Assembly (NCBI GenBank): GCA_002718095.1
Contig: PBDP01000002.1
Location: forward strand, 223,145 to 229,855
DNA length: 6,711 bases
From: Chloroflexota bacterium
GTDB taxonomy: Bacteria; Chloroflexota; Dehalococcoidia; Lucifugimonadales; UBA826
Direction: 5' to 3'
The translations under genes and the position numbers were made by a program. This document shows positions 6,263-6,711 of this stretch, one piece after another. Numbering within the stretch: the first letter of the stretch is position 1; each line of letters begins with the position of its first letter. The notes under the pieces are model-generated. The model saw only the letters and a list, made by a program, of their open reading frames with translations. It did not search any database and had not been told where the DNA came from.

Positions 6263-6711
6263 AATCGCAACCTCCTGAAGATAGAATTCAATCTTTGGGT
6301 ATCATTTCTCAACATAGCAGATATTTTTTTAGCTGCCTCATTAACAAAATTAGGATTATCGACAATAGTGGCAACTTGCCTGATGAATGATGCTACTATG
6401 TCATCTGATTGAGGTTGGTTAGAATAAATTATAGTCTCCAAAAATTCTATGTTAGTAGAAATTTTACTTATCTCTTCTGATGAAGATTCTTGAACAAAAG
6501 AGTGGATTTTAGGCGGAGTAGGAGACAAGAAAAATTCTATATTTTGATTAACGCTATGCCCTATTATGATTGATTTAAACTCCGTAGTTAACAATTGATT
6601 CAGTTGAGGGTTTTGTTCATATATTTCCGACTCATCGTCTAAATGCTTACCTCTAGGTAACGGGCGCCTTGTAGGGTCCAATCCTAAAGTTTGAACATAA
6701 GAAACTATCCC
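6259..6711 (-). CDS. C-terminal part of an unassigned HerA-coupled protein, 5' end outside the window
   Basis: The frame is open to the right edge: ten residues (GIVSYVQTLG) precede the TTG at 6681, so TTG 6681 is probably internal and the gene starts beyond 6711. The visible 150 residues begin with a basic, proline-rich turn (LDPTRRPLPRGKH, about 11-23), then an acidic stretch and a beta-like segment (FKSIIIGHSV). A mostly helical tail ends in the basic RLNSIFRRLRL. No catalytic motif is visible and I do not recognise the family. Its ATGA overlap with herA means the two products are made together and probably act together. NurA is the usual partner, but I cannot see the NurA C-terminal signature here, so that remains only a context-based guess. 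Another nuclease or effector is possible. Confidence 0.7.
   Translation of the reverse strand, partial: GIVSYVQTLGLDPTRRPLPRGKHLDDESEIYEQNPQLNQLLTTEFKSIIIGHSVNQNIEFFLSPTPPKIHSFVQESSSEEISKISTNIEFLETIIYSNQPQSDDIVASFIRQVATIVDNPNFVNEAAKKISAMLRNDTQRLNSIFRRLRL

Noticed and set aside
6259-6681. Treating the HerA-coupled gene as complete from TTG 6681
   Set aside because: The frame stays open to the window edge with coding-like residues, and no ribosome site precedes this TTG at good spacing.

Overview
The window is AT-rich bacterial (or less likely archaeal) chromosome with tightly packed genes. Intergenic gaps are 18 to 110 bases, and both convergent gene pairs overlap at their stop codons. The gene set fits a free-living, probably marine, bacterium that uses unusual CoA-linked catabolism: a fused family III CoA-transferase, a thiolase-fold/DUF35 pair, a DUF971 protein, a PF06262-type zincin relative and a HerA-type ATPase. 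Low-GC Chloroflexota of the SAR202/Dehalococcoidia kind are my best guess. That guess rests on gene content alone; no rRNA or other marker is present.

Left part (1-2150, minus): a very long open frame cut by the window edge. It encodes two CaiB/BaiF CoA-transferase domains in tandem. The C-terminal copy keeps the catalytic Asp (D546) and the N-terminal copy has Glu (E163) in its place. A 106-base divergent spacer follows. Then comes a small plus-strand DUF971 protein (2257-2565) that probably starts at TTG and carries a CxCxxC...H metal site.

Middle (2562-4151, minus): a two-gene operon. A thiolase-fold protein (3000-4151) lacks the usual nucleophilic Cys and the C-terminal Cys but keeps the active-site-region His. 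It is followed 18 bases later by a DUF35 protein (Zn ribbon plus OB fold, 2562-2981). Such pairs form physical complexes in known systems, including Ltp2-type aldolases of steroid side-chain degradation. With the CoA-transferase they suggest activation and chain-shortening of an unidentified carboxylic acid.

Right part (4152-6711): a 110-base divergent spacer, then a plus-strand PF06262-like zincin (4262-4618) whose HExxH motif has become AExxQ. Convergent with it, and overlapping by 6 bases, is a HerA/DUF87 ATPase (4613-6262, minus). It is translationally coupled by an ATGA overlap to the upstream gene (6259-6711), which is cut by the right edge and which I could not assign. The HerA pair probably acts in DNA-end processing or in a HerA-type defence pair; the missing 5' half of the partner would decide.

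No tRNA, rRNA, CRISPR array, insertion sequence or attachment site was seen, and no stretch over 300 bases lacks a gene.
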